Source: Glandiceps talaboti (taxonomy: Eukaryota; Hemichordata; Enteropneusta; Spengelidae). From it: a stretch of DNA of 64,000 bases. Positions 9,941 to 24,200 of this stretch are shown here, in pieces (within the stretch, counting starts at the first letter, position 1; each line of letters begins with the position of its first letter). The stretch lies in the NCBI RefSeq assembly GCF_964340395.1, contig NC_135551.1, positions 10,426,879-10,490,878 on the forward strand. Direction: 5' to 3'. A program made the translations under genes and the position numbers. Below the pieces are notes generated by a model. That model did no database searches, had not been told where the DNA came from, and was given only the letters and a program-made list of their open reading frames with translations.

Positions 9941-12900
9941 TCACATGATCATAAACAGCGCCATCTATCATGGAGTGAACAAGACAGACAGTTTGCAGCG
10001 GAAAGCTCTCATCACTGAGCTTATCAAATTATGTCGTGTATTCCCGGCATTGGTTAAAATCTTAGTACTCACAAATAAAATAAACTTACATTTTTTAATA
10101 TCCTTTCTAAAGATAAATTTTATTACATCAATAGTCTTTGCATTACAGATAACCAATGTATGCACAAATTTTGCAAATAAATCCACAAAAAATCGCAAAA
10201 TAAGTAATATGTACACTAGAATAGACATATCACATCATAATATTCATTTCCTTTATATACAAAATAACAGAAAGTAAATGTCAATCTCAAGTTGAAATAC
10301 AGTACATAAAATATTTCGGCATAAAAAAAAGTTAGTAATAATCTTTACGGTGTGTGTAAGTTCAACGGATTCTATGACACATTAATGTAGAATGCGCCTC
10401 GAAAATACACTTTATATAAATTTTTCCTGGTACTTTTGTTCAAGAAAACTCCAACCTATCCTCAATGAAAATCAATAAAAAAAATCAGGGGTCACCATGC
10501 AAATTTTTGAAATAGAGGTCAAAATGAGATCAAAATTCAGCCATTTTAGAATCCAATATGGCTGCCGAATTCAATATGGCCGCCAACTGTCTTAAAATTA
10601 GGGGAAAATAAAAGATTGGTGATTTCCTTGACAACAAGATAGTGAACCCCCACTAATAGCGTTTATTATTTCAAAAGGACCAGGAATACACTTTCATTTG
10701 GTCAAATTTGGAGAGAATTGAAGACCTTTGATTTTCTGGGAAATTAATCCCCCCCCCCCCCCCCCCCCCCCGACACTTTCTACTTTCACACGTTTTTTAA
10801 AAAAAAACCACCTTTGTTACTGCATAATTGCTCTGGCTGGAATATGCTATAAAATACACATTGCCATCAGAAACAATGAAAGAATAGTTCTATGACCAAA
10901 CTTTATTTGAAAAGTAATATATTCCGTATTTTGATCTTTGATACAAAGAAAAATAACTGAAAATGTAATCATCTAAACCTAAGAGTCTTAAAGGGGTACA
11001 AGCTGAGTTTTATAATAAATATTCAATTTTACTCCCGATTGTTTTTTTAAACAAAATTTAGTTACATTACATAATGATTCGACTGATGTAGTTTAAATCT
11101 TCCTCTATATGCATCTCTTCAATAATATCTAAAATCATCTACTGGCACTGTCGGTACAGTTGATATTAGTGGCATATTAGTGGCATACTAGTGGTTTCTT
11201 CATCATTTCAATACATGTGTGTGTTTGGCATACTGTCATTCGATAGTTTTTATTTATTCAGGGGCAAAATATGGACTGTAAGATACGTCTTGTCATTCCG
11301 CCCTCACCACCGGCCTCCTCAGGGTTGACCACTGTGTGAGGGCGCCCCCGTCACGATGTACCTTACAGACTCGGCTAAAGAGAAAAGTTCTGACAAGAAT
11401 AAGTGATGGTTACACTTCCATAAGTACAACACTACATGTAACTTCACAGTTTAAATTTGAAGCAACCCCCCCCCCCCCCACTCCCCTTTTCCCCCTCCAA
11501 ATCATAAACTCAGCTTGTGCCTCTTCAAAGTACAATATATGATACTATCTAAGTCTCTCATTAATCTGTATAGTCTTTTGGTTTTTTTTTATTTTGTTGT
11601 TCCTGGAGTAAGTGCCTCCTTCCTATGAGGAGGACCGCACTCTCGCCATCCTTGAAAAACAAAATCGAAAACAAACAACAATTTACGAAATTGAAGTAAA
11701 TAACACAATCGAGCTGTATTCCTATGTCTTCTTGTGGGTCTTTTGTAAGCGTTCATCATTTCCATTTCTCACCACAAGAGGGCGCACTCACCTCACCACA
11801 CAGGTGTATGTGGGTCCTATTCTATTCTTAGCTTCTCAGTGATTCCATTACAAACATGTAGCCCTTATCAACTGTTTCTTATTACTTAATAATAATATAG
11901 CAATTATACAATAAAATAATATTTCAGTGTTCTTCATCCACTGAAAATATAATTCACAACTATACACACAATAAAATGGACAGTCAGGTGTAGAGATATA
12001 CAGAAACTTGCAACTCAATACAAACTATGAGAACTATAATATACAAAATTTACAAACTAAAACTTGTCCTCGTTTTCTTAAAAAATGAAATTCATGTGCG
12101 TAATACATGTTATCGCATACATAAATAAAATTTGATTTGTAACTTTTCGTCCTGCCACCCCTTGCTGTCCCTAAGTGGTTACACTCCTCCCGCTTGTATT
12201 CTGTTGGAAGGACCACACCACTGTATAGTTATAGGGGTGGCAGGATGGACGTAAGTGTGAGCAGCTAGGTTGGTAAGCACATTCAAGTGTCAAATCTAGT
12301 CTGATGTATCTGGTCTGTTCTCACCATCATCATTTCAATTTTCCATCAAAAGAGGGCGCACTCACCATGTACTCAGTGCAACTTCAGGACCACACCATTG
12401 CAATGTCTTGTTGTCAGCCAGGTGTGGTTACCGTGGGATGAACACCTGACGAAGGTATACTAGTTTATGGCATCTACATGTTGGCATAATTATGTATCAT
12501 GACTCTGAGTAACTATGTTTTTGACACTAACTGAAATGGATCGAAGGTTCAGTTTTTAGAAAGAGGAAGCTCAGATTTTACAAACTAGAAACGTGTACTA
12601 GTATGTTAACACAGAAGTTACAAAAAGTCTGGTTGGTTACCCTTTCTTAACTAAGACAGCAATGGGCCTGATGTATTCTACGTTACCTTTGATGTTACAG
12701 ACATGCCACATGTATACCCATTACATTTCAGGCTAACTCAGCAGTTACAAATGGGCCAGGTAACCGTATAAACCAGTGTGCCTTCAAAGCAATTTGATGT
12801 ATCACTGATACACAGAAATCTGTTACGATGCATCAAAATTTGGCGTCCCCTATCTCTTACTCTGTAATGATGACTCACAAGAAAACACACTTATTATAAT

Positions 12901-13123
12901 TTTGATCCACAACAAAATATTGTTTCTTTTTTTTTTTAGGTGTGTAGTCCCCGGGTGCAGTCATGGTAACTCAGACATCACGCGCATCCCTGATGTGCAC
13001 TTCTGTTCAGGGGAGCACCCTCCATATACATATACAGTCTACCGTAATCTCACATCCCATTTGCAGGCCATCCAGACAATCCAACTGTAGCATCTAAATA
13101 TCTGAAGTTCTTATATTTTGTTT
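9941..13123. other. Intergenic with dispersed repeats; includes the CEP126 3' UTR
   Basis: Contains a dispersed repeat with paired CAATATGGC motifs near 10548-10585, a poly-C run at 10749-10771 and several short elements built around GAGGGCGC (11336, 11783, 12352). The bases just below 13124 must include the 3' UTR of the minus-strand CEP126. No clear AATAAA on that strand was pinned down. Confidence 0.5.
11275..11371. repeat. Short palindromic interspersed element, copy 1
   Basis: It begins ACTGTAAGATACGTC and ends TACCTTACAGACT, imperfect terminal inverted repeats. An inner inverted pair CGCCCTCACC / GTGTGAGGGCG suggests a hairpin of about 97 bp. A second copy lies at 16581-16671. Confidence 0.7.
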
Positions 13124-13246
13124 TCAATGCCTGTAACTAACTCTTCGTATATTTTTGTTGATTCCTTGTCGTCGTGGGGCTGGTGTTGGGGCTGTTGATG
13201 TACCACTTGTAGTATTATTGGTTGCTGACTGCACTCTCATTGTGTA
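13124..13246 (-). CDS. CEP126: CEP126 exon 8 (stop codon)
   Basis: Acceptor TTTTTTATACAG. It encodes 40 residues, YTMRVQSATNNTTSGTSTAP through RRVSYRH, then TGA. The end is short and basic, and the phase agrees with exon 7. Confidence 0.78.
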   Translation of the reverse strand, partial: YTMRVQSATNNTTSGTSTAPTPAPRRQGINKNIRRVSYRH

Positions 13247-15848
13247 CTGTATAAAAAACAAATTTTATCTTAAAAAACTCCATCAATCTACGTTTTACTT
13301 TAGAATTTGTAGACACATTTAAACAACCATCACACAACTGTACAATACCCCGTCCAGGTGCAAATTTCCGATTACCTAACCCTGTACCTATTCCCCAAGG
13401 TTGTTCATTTCCTACATTTGGCTATTTTCAAAATTTCATTAACATTTTTGTTTTCATTCAAATTTAACACAACAAAATTTCAGATGGAAACTCTTTGGCC
13501 GACCAGTAGTCTTTGCAAACACCCCCATGGTAAAATCAGTTACAATGACATACAAATGAGATGCAAATGGCATGCAAAATGAGATGCAAATAACATGCAA
13601 ATGACATGCAAATGACATGCAAATGTGACAGCCAGAAAAAAATTTCATGGAATACATTTTCAGTAGTTTAAATAATACCTATAAACAATCTACATGAGTT
13701 ATACTTTGCCTACTTCAAATTGCTGAAGTACATGTGTGTGGTTATCACTTTAATTAATAAGTACATGAAAACACTACTACCTGGCCTTACAAATAAGATA
13801 CACGTCATGTTTTTTTGTGAAAGATATAGATATCATATTCTTACCTGTGCTGGTTTTGTTGACAGTGATGTACCTTTTAAGTTTCCATCTGTAACAACTG
13901 TTGAAATAAAACACATCAATAATCAATTAAGTAATTCTTAACTTGTTTAAAAGTGGTCATATGAATGACGATTGGGTATTTGCTGTATTTTGGATTTTAG
14001 ATTCATAAAACAATTTTATCATGACATCCTACTTGTAAAATCAATGTGAAATATCACTGACAAAATCTGTGTTTGTAACTCAATACATTGCAAAAAAATA
14101 AAAAATAAATAAAAAAGTGTGTAAAAAGTCTGTAACACTAACAAACATTTTAAACATTAATTAATCTTTTGCAATGTATTGAGTTACAAACACAGACTTG
14201 GTATATATGTTGATTCACATTGATTTTTCAAGTAGGACACCAGGCTAAAATTGTTTTATAAATTAAAAATCCAAAATATATACCCAGTCCTCATCCGTAT
14301 GACCACTTTCAATTTAATCACTCAATTACAGTACATATATATATCTGTTATAACTAAAATTAACAATGGTTCTTCACTTCTGTTGTCTACACCATTCATG
14401 ATAAGTCTTAACAGAAGAACTATACAATGTAGTCTGGTGAACCAACATCATAGAACTTGAAGAAAAGATTACACTCAAGAATATGAGTTTAATAGAGCAA
14501 AAGAGTTTGAGATGCATTTCAGAAAAACATACAATATTTTTCCAAGAGTGATCACATTGTGACTATTAAGTCATCACATGGCTACAAGGTCATCAATCTG
14601 TAGCTACTAGGTCATCAGTTTGTAACTACCAAATCATCAGTTTGTGTCTACAAGTCACCAGTTAGTGACTACCTAGTCATCAGTTTGTCTCTACAAGTCA
14701 TCAGTTTGTGATTACCAAGTCATCAGTTTGTGTCTACTAAGTCATCAGTTTGTGTCTACTAAGTCATCAGTTAGTGACTACCAAGTCATCAGTTAGTGAC
14801 TACCAAGTCATCAGTTAGTGACTACCAAGTCATCAGTCTGTGTCTACCAAGTCATCAGTTAGTGACTACCAAGTCATCAGTTAGTGACTACCAAGTCATC
14901 AGTTAGTGACTACCAAGTCATCAGTCTGTGTCTACCAAGTCATCAGTTAGTGACTACCAAGTCATCAGTTAGTGACTACCAAGTCATCAGTTAGTGACTA
15001 TCAAGTCATCAGTTAGTGACTACCAAGTCATCAGTTAGTGTCTACTAAGTCATCAGTTAGTGACTACCAAGTCATCAGTTAGTGACTACCAAGTCATCAG
15101 TTAGTGTCTACAAGTCATCAGTTTGTGATTACCAAGTCATCAGTTAGTGACTACCAAGTCATCAGTTAGTGACTACCAAGTCATCAGTTAGTGACTACCA
15201 AGTCATCAGTTACGGTTTCTACAAGTCATCAGTTAGTGACTACCAAGTCATCAATTACGATGTCTACAAGTCATCAGTTAGTGACTACCAAGTCATCAGT
15301 CTGTGTCTACTACATAAAGTATATTGTATGAGAACACACAATGCACATAACAGATTTAGCATAATTTATTTAGGACTGCAGCATGTGCCTAATGCTGTGA
15401 AAATTATTGCGTGAAATGATAACATGAAGTACATTTTAATACCAGATTTAAAAAGTCAGACTGACTACCAATATTTGGAAGAAATTACCATTATCAATTT
15501 CAATTTATATTCTAAGTAAAGGAGCAAATAAAAAGGTATAAGCAAAAGTTTGTGGGTTGATCTAGACATTACTCACTTCGAAGTCTTTCATTCAGTCTGT
15601 CTAGTGACTGCAGAATACGTTGCTCTTCCAGTGACAAAGATGATGGTGCTAATGAGTGGAAAGAATTAAAAATATTTAGAAAAAAAAATCAGAATTGATG
15701 CTGCTTTGCATTAAATACTAAGCATTGCACAGATTTGACATAAATTTCTGTAAGGCCAAAAAAAGAGAAAAAGAAAAAGAAAAGAATTGTTTCTGGTCAG
15801 CGCACGCATCACTTAAATATCCCTGTGTCAGTCTTTGTGTGTGTGTGT

Positions 15849-15905
<57 letters not shown>

Positions 15906-18179
15906 TGTCTGTCTGTCTGTCTGTCTATCCAGCCCATGCTGTCTGCAGATCTAAGAGGAAACACAAAAATAACCCTCCCTACTTCAGTGAAGATAACTGC
16001 AGTGCCAATCATGAACAAGCAAATGACATCTGCCCCACATACATACTTCCTCTAAAGTACTAAATAAAATGAACAATAACTGCCATAAATAGTAGCCTGA
16101 GTGACAGGTTTGTTGAGAATTAAAAAAAACAACATTTTAGACAAACAGTCCTGACCAGAAACAGTTCTTTTTTTTTTGCCTAAGCGTGATACAAGAAACT
16201 TGACACTAAAACATTAATTTTGCAGCGACGACATTACAAACATGGCAACATAGGTTTTGACAAAACAATGTGATTATGACATGTTGACATTGACCTATCA
16301 ATCTATGTTGATAATTACATTCACAGCTGCAGGGCAACAACTCAGACAGTTTGACCACATCTATTTAGATCGACATGTCATATTTATCAGTTTACCTTGC
16401 TGAGAGTCTAGAATGGTTCAGTTCATGGGACCGTGCATTGCATGTACATTATTTTGACTACAGTGTACGTATACCACTAAATAATAATAATATAATTTTA
16501 CTATACACAACAATAATAGCTCTGATATAGTGAGAGGCTGTCTTAGCATGTCGAAACCAATGTTGCCACTGTTGTACTAGACTGTAAGATACGTCGTTTC
16601 GTTCTGCCCTCACCGGCGGAGTTGACCGATGTGTGAGGGCGCCCCATCACACCGTACCTTGCATACAGACTAGTGTTGTCATATTTTTATTATGGTGGGT
16701 AAACAGATTAAATATACCAAAGTTTCAAAAATGTTTTAACCACTGTTTCTGACTAATATTTCATCATTACAGGTGCAGGAAACTGTTCAACGTTCACTAA
16801 ATTTCCTCTTTCGTATTGCCGATCAAGGTTGTGTGACTTTTCTTGCAAAACATTGCTCTGTGCAATACCTTTACTGTACAACACATTAACATTTCTTTCA
16901 ATAGCAAAAATAAGTTAAAGAACAGTTGATATATCTACAATTATGAGCTTACTGTTGAACATTTTTAACAAAACATTTATTGGATGTGAACATATATCAA
17001 GTGCAGTTATTTATATAACATTACCAACATGCAAAGGTGTGATATACAAATATAAAAAAAGACAACACATGCAAATCACAGCACTGATGTTTACACAGAG
17101 AGAGAGGAAAACAGAAATACAACTATCTCAAAGATATGTGGACCCATTAAAAAAAAACAATTAAGAGTTCAAAGGTACCAGATATCTATATTGTGTTATA
17201 ATGGTCTGTTATGTGGATGTATTGTTTCCATGGTAACAGTTGCTAAAGAGGTATCAATTTATTTGAATAATATATGGCAACAAAGAAAATAAGTTGACTG
17301 GCTTGTAGCTTGCAAGCTTGTAACCATGGTTACATATTAAGTGGAAAGGACGATGAACCTTTCAGTGTAGATACGAGATGTGACAAAAAATAAATATAGA
17401 CTTGTTACTGGGTATGCCAGCAAAGAATAAGTAATAAAAGCAACAGATATTAAACACAGTTCAGTTTGTGTGACAACATGCTTAAACTTTCCAAACATTA
17501 AAAATTTGAACAAAATTGTGTTCATTGGACAGATAATTGAAATTAGTCTAAACCCATTTTTCGACTAACTTAAACAAAAATAATTTTATGCAATGAAGCA
17601 CACTGCTATTGCTATACTTGCTAAACCACACTTTGTTATTGTTACCACTCTGTTACCACACACATTTCTTTTTTTTTAAATCTTTGCGTGTTTATTAGTT
17701 TAAACATACTGCTACCAGTACAGAATACACAGACAGAATTCCACAAAACATGCAGCAAAACCAACAACACAGTCAAAAACAACAAACACAGTACAACAGT
17801 GCAGGCTTGAATCAGTCGTTGCTGTAGTACATGTACTAGTAGTACGGCAACCCGGTGTCTCTAGTGTCAGCATGCATTGCATTGTAAACACGTCATGCAG
17901 TAAACCAACACTTCAGCATGCAGTCCTTTGTCAGCAACCAAATGTATATATCTTACCTTTCCCTCGCAGTGAAGTGTTCTTATTGTCAGCGGCAGTGTCA
18001 CTTACTGTTGTGTTGTTCGTTTCAGCATTTATTTCATCATGCTCACCTTTCTTAGCGTGTATTGCGGCTACCTGTTGCTGTCGTAGCAGTGCTGCCGTTA
18101 TGTCGGTTTCGGTCATGTCTGTTTGTTGCGATAGTTTCTCTGCTGTCTGGAATAGTTGTAGACTATCACTCACTGTTGA

Positions 18180-18210
<31 letters not shown>

Positions 18211-21200
18211 ATACAAACACAATTGTTTATGATAGTGGTAGTACCGGTCAATCTAACCTAGTTTCCACTCACTTGCCCTGGAGTTTGAGTAGCCTACAAT
18301 GTACATTGTACCTGTAGACTCGTACAACTATCACTACTACACTATTCCACTATCCTAACTGATATTTTGATTTTTTGAATTTGTGCTATTGTTCCAAGTC
18401 TACGCTGACTCCTATCTCCCGCTGGTCTCAAATGGCATTCCTGTATAAAGCATGATTGTTTGAATACATAACAAAACCTATTCAAATCGCACCTTCGGGT
18501 CACATGATGAATCCACAAATAGGTGTCGTCATGGAAATGCCACGCTTCAACCTCACTCTGATCATTACGTGTGTCGTTTTCTATTTAAATATATGCATTC
18601 TCGCAAACCAGAGCTGCTATTTCTTCCGCTACACTTCAAAATAACAAGAACAAGTTTCGACGGTGCCGTAAAAGAGGCCGTGGTTTGCGACGATGAATAC
18701 ATGCTAATCCTGTATGCCTTGGATATGCGTTATGTGTGTGTGGTGGGGCGTGGCTTCTGGACCAGTGAAACACCAGCTGTGATCGTAGACGAGAAGACCA
18801 GTGAAAATTCAAAAAATCAAAATGTTACTTTAAGGATAGCGTACATGTACTTGCGCTAGTCCTTGAAGTTCAGGCAGGCTAGTGTTTATGATAAAGGTGA
18901 TAACATGTAGTTAAAATCACGAGGAATGCCGGAAGTTTTCAATGAAAAAAAGAAGGATACTTCATGAATTCCCTCTTTACAAATCGAACTATGATAAATT
19001 GTTACAAGCAAATCAAAAATTTTCACTGTCAGCTGCGTGAGTGACATCTCTTCTGTGTCAAAATTGTCAGGGATGTACATGTACATGGACACAGACTTTT
19101 TCTTGTCTGTGGGAGAAGACTACATTTTTAACTATAAACCTAGAATTCAAAAACATTCATTCTTACAATTTTCACCATACATGTGTGTGTTTCAAAGCGT
19201 TTCCCCCAGAGAGTAATAAGTTACATGACAGCAAGTCATAGACACAACTCAAACGAAGTAAATGTAAATATATTGTTGTTGGTCTCTGTTTTGCATATAA
19301 GAAATAATACGGTCAAACAAAAAAAAAGGTCTTGGTAGAAACCTGACATGTTAACGTGTTATCTTTCATAGCCAAACACATGCATGCATTGCGAGGTCAA
19401 CTGAGTGCAAACTCATGACAGTGTAGACTACTCTAGTATGAGCAATTTAAGTTGACTACCCTCCTCGTGTAGACGAGAGAGTGACTTTCATTAACATTTT
19501 ATATGTCACACAGATTCTGTGCATGACTTGAGTCAATCAAGATGACAATAGAATGCTATAATCAGAGTAAAAAAACAACCTGTATATAGTGTCCTTTACA
19601 GTCATCACTGACATTATAAAAGAATACTTGACAGTAGGACTGACACCGTATCATTCTGTTTGACCTTTACTGTGTACACAAGGTTGTAGCAAGGAAACAC
19701 ATAAAACCTTCAGAGTTCAGGTTAAAACATGTTTTTAGGGGAGGGTCTACTTGACGTGTAATTTATGATTTTTGTAAGACAAAATTAAGACGGCTACAAC
19801 TGACAAATCAGGCACTCACAGCATTACAGAACTAAGGGACGATTGCACAATGTCTCACAAAGCTCAATAAATGAACTTTGTTCTAAAAAGGTCAAAACCT
19901 CCTCTTCTCTCTACACAAACATTCACAAGTGCAACATTGACACTTTTATATATGATGTAAACCATGATAACAACTGTAGCGTTCACACCACTACCATCCA
20001 TGCAGTGCAAAAATATGATGGTAAAACACATTAAAATTATACTACCAGAAACCCCAGCACTGTATAACTAATAGGAAAGAAATTTTAATCACCTTATCAT
20101 CAACATCTCAGTAGTAAATACAGAATTTGTTATCAAAGAAGGCGTGAAGTTTGTTTAGAAGTGTGAAAATGAAGTTCAGCACTCAAATTGATGCCAGACC
20201 CCCTCCCCCCCCCCCAAAAAAAAAAAAAAAAAAAAAAAAAAAATGAAGTTCATTTATTGAGCTGGTATAATAATGTGTAATCATCACGATGCAAAGTGTG
20301 TATCAGGTCATTCAACCACCACTTAACAAAATAGACAAAAATGTCACGACTTATTTTTCAGGATATTTTCCCACCATATAGCAGCATTCTCTAATAAGTT
20401 TCTGAAATTAAGTTTCACTTACAAATGTAAAACATACATGAAATGTTCTTGATATACATGTACGTTTCTAGACCACATTCAAATTTGACAACTTATCACT
20501 ACTTCCTTGACAACCGTAACTACTACTCCAGCCATGTGTTACTAACGCTAAACAATAACTTTGGTCATGTCTGGTCTAATCAGTCAATTCATTATTCTAT
20601 CATGCTGTCATGACAACCACTATACAACATTGACATGTATGTGTTCATGTATGGCTGTGGAAATACAATGTATGGGAATTAGAGACACACCCACTCCTTG
20701 TGGACCCCTCCCTCACACAAATACATGCAATGTATACACACACGCATCCCCTGTGGACCCCTCCAACACAAATACACATACACACACCCATCCCCTGTGG
20801 ACCCCTCCAACACAAATACACATACACACACCCATCCCCTGTGGACCCCTCCATCACAAATACACATATACACACCCATCCCCTGTGGACCCCTCCATCA
20901 CAAATACACATATACACACCCATCCCCTGTGGACCCCTCCATCACAAATACACATATACACACATGCATCCCCTGTGGATCCCTCCCACACATAAATATG
21001 TGTATACACACACACGTATGTGTTCAGTAAAGTTGAGAACATTTTCCTTTACAAAATTAAAAAAAACAACATAACAAACTCAAAACATTTGACGACTACA
21101 AATCTACCAAAGGCATGTTCCAGTCTAATACAGTTCAATGAACACAGTCCACCAGGCTAAGTAACTTGTAAAACAGTAGAATAGTCTTTAGGATTAACTA

Positions 21201-24200
21201 TAAATTGGGCAAAAATGTTGTAGTGGCAAATATATCTCTAGGTTTACGCGTATACACAGTACATTTTTTTATGCATCTCTAGTCTAGAGACTATCTGTGG
21301 CTTCAAATCTCAATACCATGGACAACCTCTAGACTAAAACACTCACTTTCATTGTACAATTTATACAGTACAGGTAGTCTATAGGACTAAATAAACAACA
21401 TAATTTTAGCCTTTTTATTCAATTTTATGAGTACTTCAAACAAAGAAATCCCTTGAGGCAAGTGGTGTATAAAGTGTTTCTATTGATCTAGCAACGGTCA
21501 TTTTTAATTGATAATAAAAGAATGCAATAAAACCCAGAGACAATGTCATCTAAAGTCATTGAAAAACTCATTAATTTGAACAACATCTACTCATAATGAG
21601 TCATTGTGTTAGGGGAGGAAACCGAATTTTGATCATTGTTTTTTTTTTCTTACGAAATATTTTTGAACTTTGGGCATTTTATCTTCAACTTGGTATAAGG
21701 GCACTCCTATTTCTTTTCATGTTTCTCAGTGTAACATGTTACAAATGATACATGGGTATGGTCAGTTAAAAAAAAAGACAAAAGAAAATGGAAAAAAAGA
21801 AGAGAAAGTGTACTTGTAAAATGTTGGTGATGCTTTCAATTCATGCCTTAGGAACGACAACAAAAGTGAAAAGGAAACTATGAACAATTGTTTATCAAAG
21901 GTTACAAATTTTAGCGATAAATAATAATTTTCACCTAGATACAAATGTACACACTTGTGGTGTTAACATCTTGCAATCAGTAATTTATAATTTTTACTGA
22001 CCCAGCCATAGAGGGCATCATTTTTTTTATTTACCTGAATTGAAAATATAATGTCGGTTGGATCTAGAGTGAAAGATTAATCATTGTTTTTGTTTACTAT
22101 ATGTAAATTAAGTGAAGCTCATGGCATATTGAAGTTAGTGGTTACATATGCGAAAACAATAACACATTTTTCAGTCTAGCTGAGGTCATGAGACACGTGA
22201 AAATAAAAAAAGGGTCGCCTGAATGCAAGATCTCTGGGTGTCATGATGTCATAAAGTAGTATTTTTAGACGGTACTTACCACTATCAGCTGGACTGTAAG
22301 CTTGAATAGTTTGATACTCAGCTTGTTGCTGTCCATCTGTGGTATGTCTCTGTAAATGACCAACTCTCTGGGCATGTTGTTTCCTTAGTTGTAGCAACCT
22401 CATGTAAGAATTCCCAGTTTGTGTTCCGTTTGGTCGATGGACTTTCCTCACAACCCCTCGATCTCTTGCAAAGTTGCCATTGTCAGTGTTTCCAGCACTT
22501 GACACTGCAGTTGGACGTAAATTACCGACAAACTGTCTGCCATCAATTGTTTGTTTTTGCACCGTAGCAGTAGGTCTGGTCTGGGCTTGTGCATGTATGT
22601 CTGTAGGTCTTCTGATAATACCGTCTTTGCTGGTGACTTCGTTTTCCTTGTGTAGACAGGAACGTACTTTATCCCACAGCCAGTTAATTTCATCATCAGT
22701 TGGCGTTTTATCAAGTGCTGGTGCATGATAAATATATGTTCTTGTGTGTTCGTCACCATTTTGCATGGCTGTTGTTGAATGTCCAGGGTTTGCTGCGGGT
22801 GAAACATCACTGTAAGTCCTTGACGAATCATGTTCCACAACTACAGCTGCTGTATTCCTGTGATTATGAGGGTTCACTATTTTCCTATTTGCTACCACAG
22901 GTTGGGGTTTGAGACCAGGTCTTTGCTTGGTTGCGGACATTTTCCGTAGAGATCCCGCACTTGCTGACCTCGGTGCTTTCACAGATGGCGGAACACTTGA
23001 CAAAGACATAGTGGTCGCTGAAAACGGTCTCCTCTTTCGAATTGAATCCTCAGCTCCTCTCGGCGTTCCTAACTGTTGTGTCAATTTACTATGTTTTTCC
23101 CAATCTGTCCATCTCACACTTTTCTTTTTTCCCGAGTCTTCAGGACCGTCAACGCTTTTAGATTTGGCAATATCAATACTGTCTCTAAGTCTCAAACCTT
23201 CTAAACTTGTATTTTGATGTATGTATGCACTCCTTGTAAATCTGCTCGTGTATGGTGACGATGGAGTTTTCTTCAAAATGCCCTTAGGTTGTGTGACTTG
23301 GGGTTTGGCAAGGGGTGTATCATCAGGTGTTGTTTCATCCTCACCTGTTTCATCAATAAAATGTAATCCTTTATTTTGTTCATTGAACTTAGTTTGTTTC
23401 GTTGGCTCGGTTGCTGATTTGTAATTTTCATGAGTACTTTGACTCTTTGTGGAATTATTATGTGGGGCTGAAGTCACTCCAGAATGTCCATTCACTGGAG
23501 CATAGTATGTATACTGGTTATTGCTTCCTTGTGGATCTGTATGATTTGTAATATGGCTGCTATTTCCACTGGGTTCAGTCAGATTTGTATGATGGCTGCC
23601 AACAGTAGTGGTGGCACCATTAGTCCTTGCTGGGCTATACTCATTCCAATTGTAAGCTGCAGGAGCGACTGTCACCCCTGTAGCTGCAGTCCTCGCAGAG
23701 AATGGTCTTGGCTGCCGACTGCCTAGGATATGTGTATTAGCATACATACTAGCACCCGTAGTTGGAGACCATGTATTTCCGTACTTAGAACCACTAAATC
23801 TAGGTGAAGAACTTGTTGTATGTGATGTAGTTGTCATTGTAGCTTCTGATGTATAAGGTGCCCTATCTAACTTATCCTCAACAATGTCTGCTTCACTTGT
23901 CTCTTCAATGTACAGGTCACTGGCTTGTCTGACCTCTGACCTCTGACCTGTCTGCGCAAGATCACTTCTCTGACCTGGACCACCAGATTCTCCTCCAGTT
24001 GTTCCTGATTTCGTCACAAACAATTTCTCATGATTGTTCTGAGCAGTCAACCCTTCCGATGTATTCAAATACTGTCCTTGGCTGTGTGACGTAGCAGACG
24101 TTACTAACGTAGTACTACTATTTTCATGATTGTTGCTCTGTTGCGTTTCGCGTTTTTCCTCCCGTGCTGTCGTTCCGTCTAAACTATCTATACTACATTG

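Noticed and set aside
12902-13090. Open frame with RCVVPGCSHGNSD, reminiscent of a THAP zinc finger start
   Set aside because: Only the first Cys pair is present, the later Cys and His are missing, and it is antisense to the CEP126 3' region. Similarity is too short.
14650-15310. Considered a CRISPR-like array because of regular ~22-bp spacing
   Set aside because: There are no unique spacers; repeats are contiguous, and the context is a eukaryotic intron.
20561-21074. Overlapping Pro/His/Thr-rich open frames on both strands
   Set aside because: Produced by the 44-bp minisatellite; open in several frames at once.
22448-22840. 130-codon minus-strand frame inside the large CEP126 exon
   Set aside because: It is an out-of-frame shadow of the CEP126 coding sequence.
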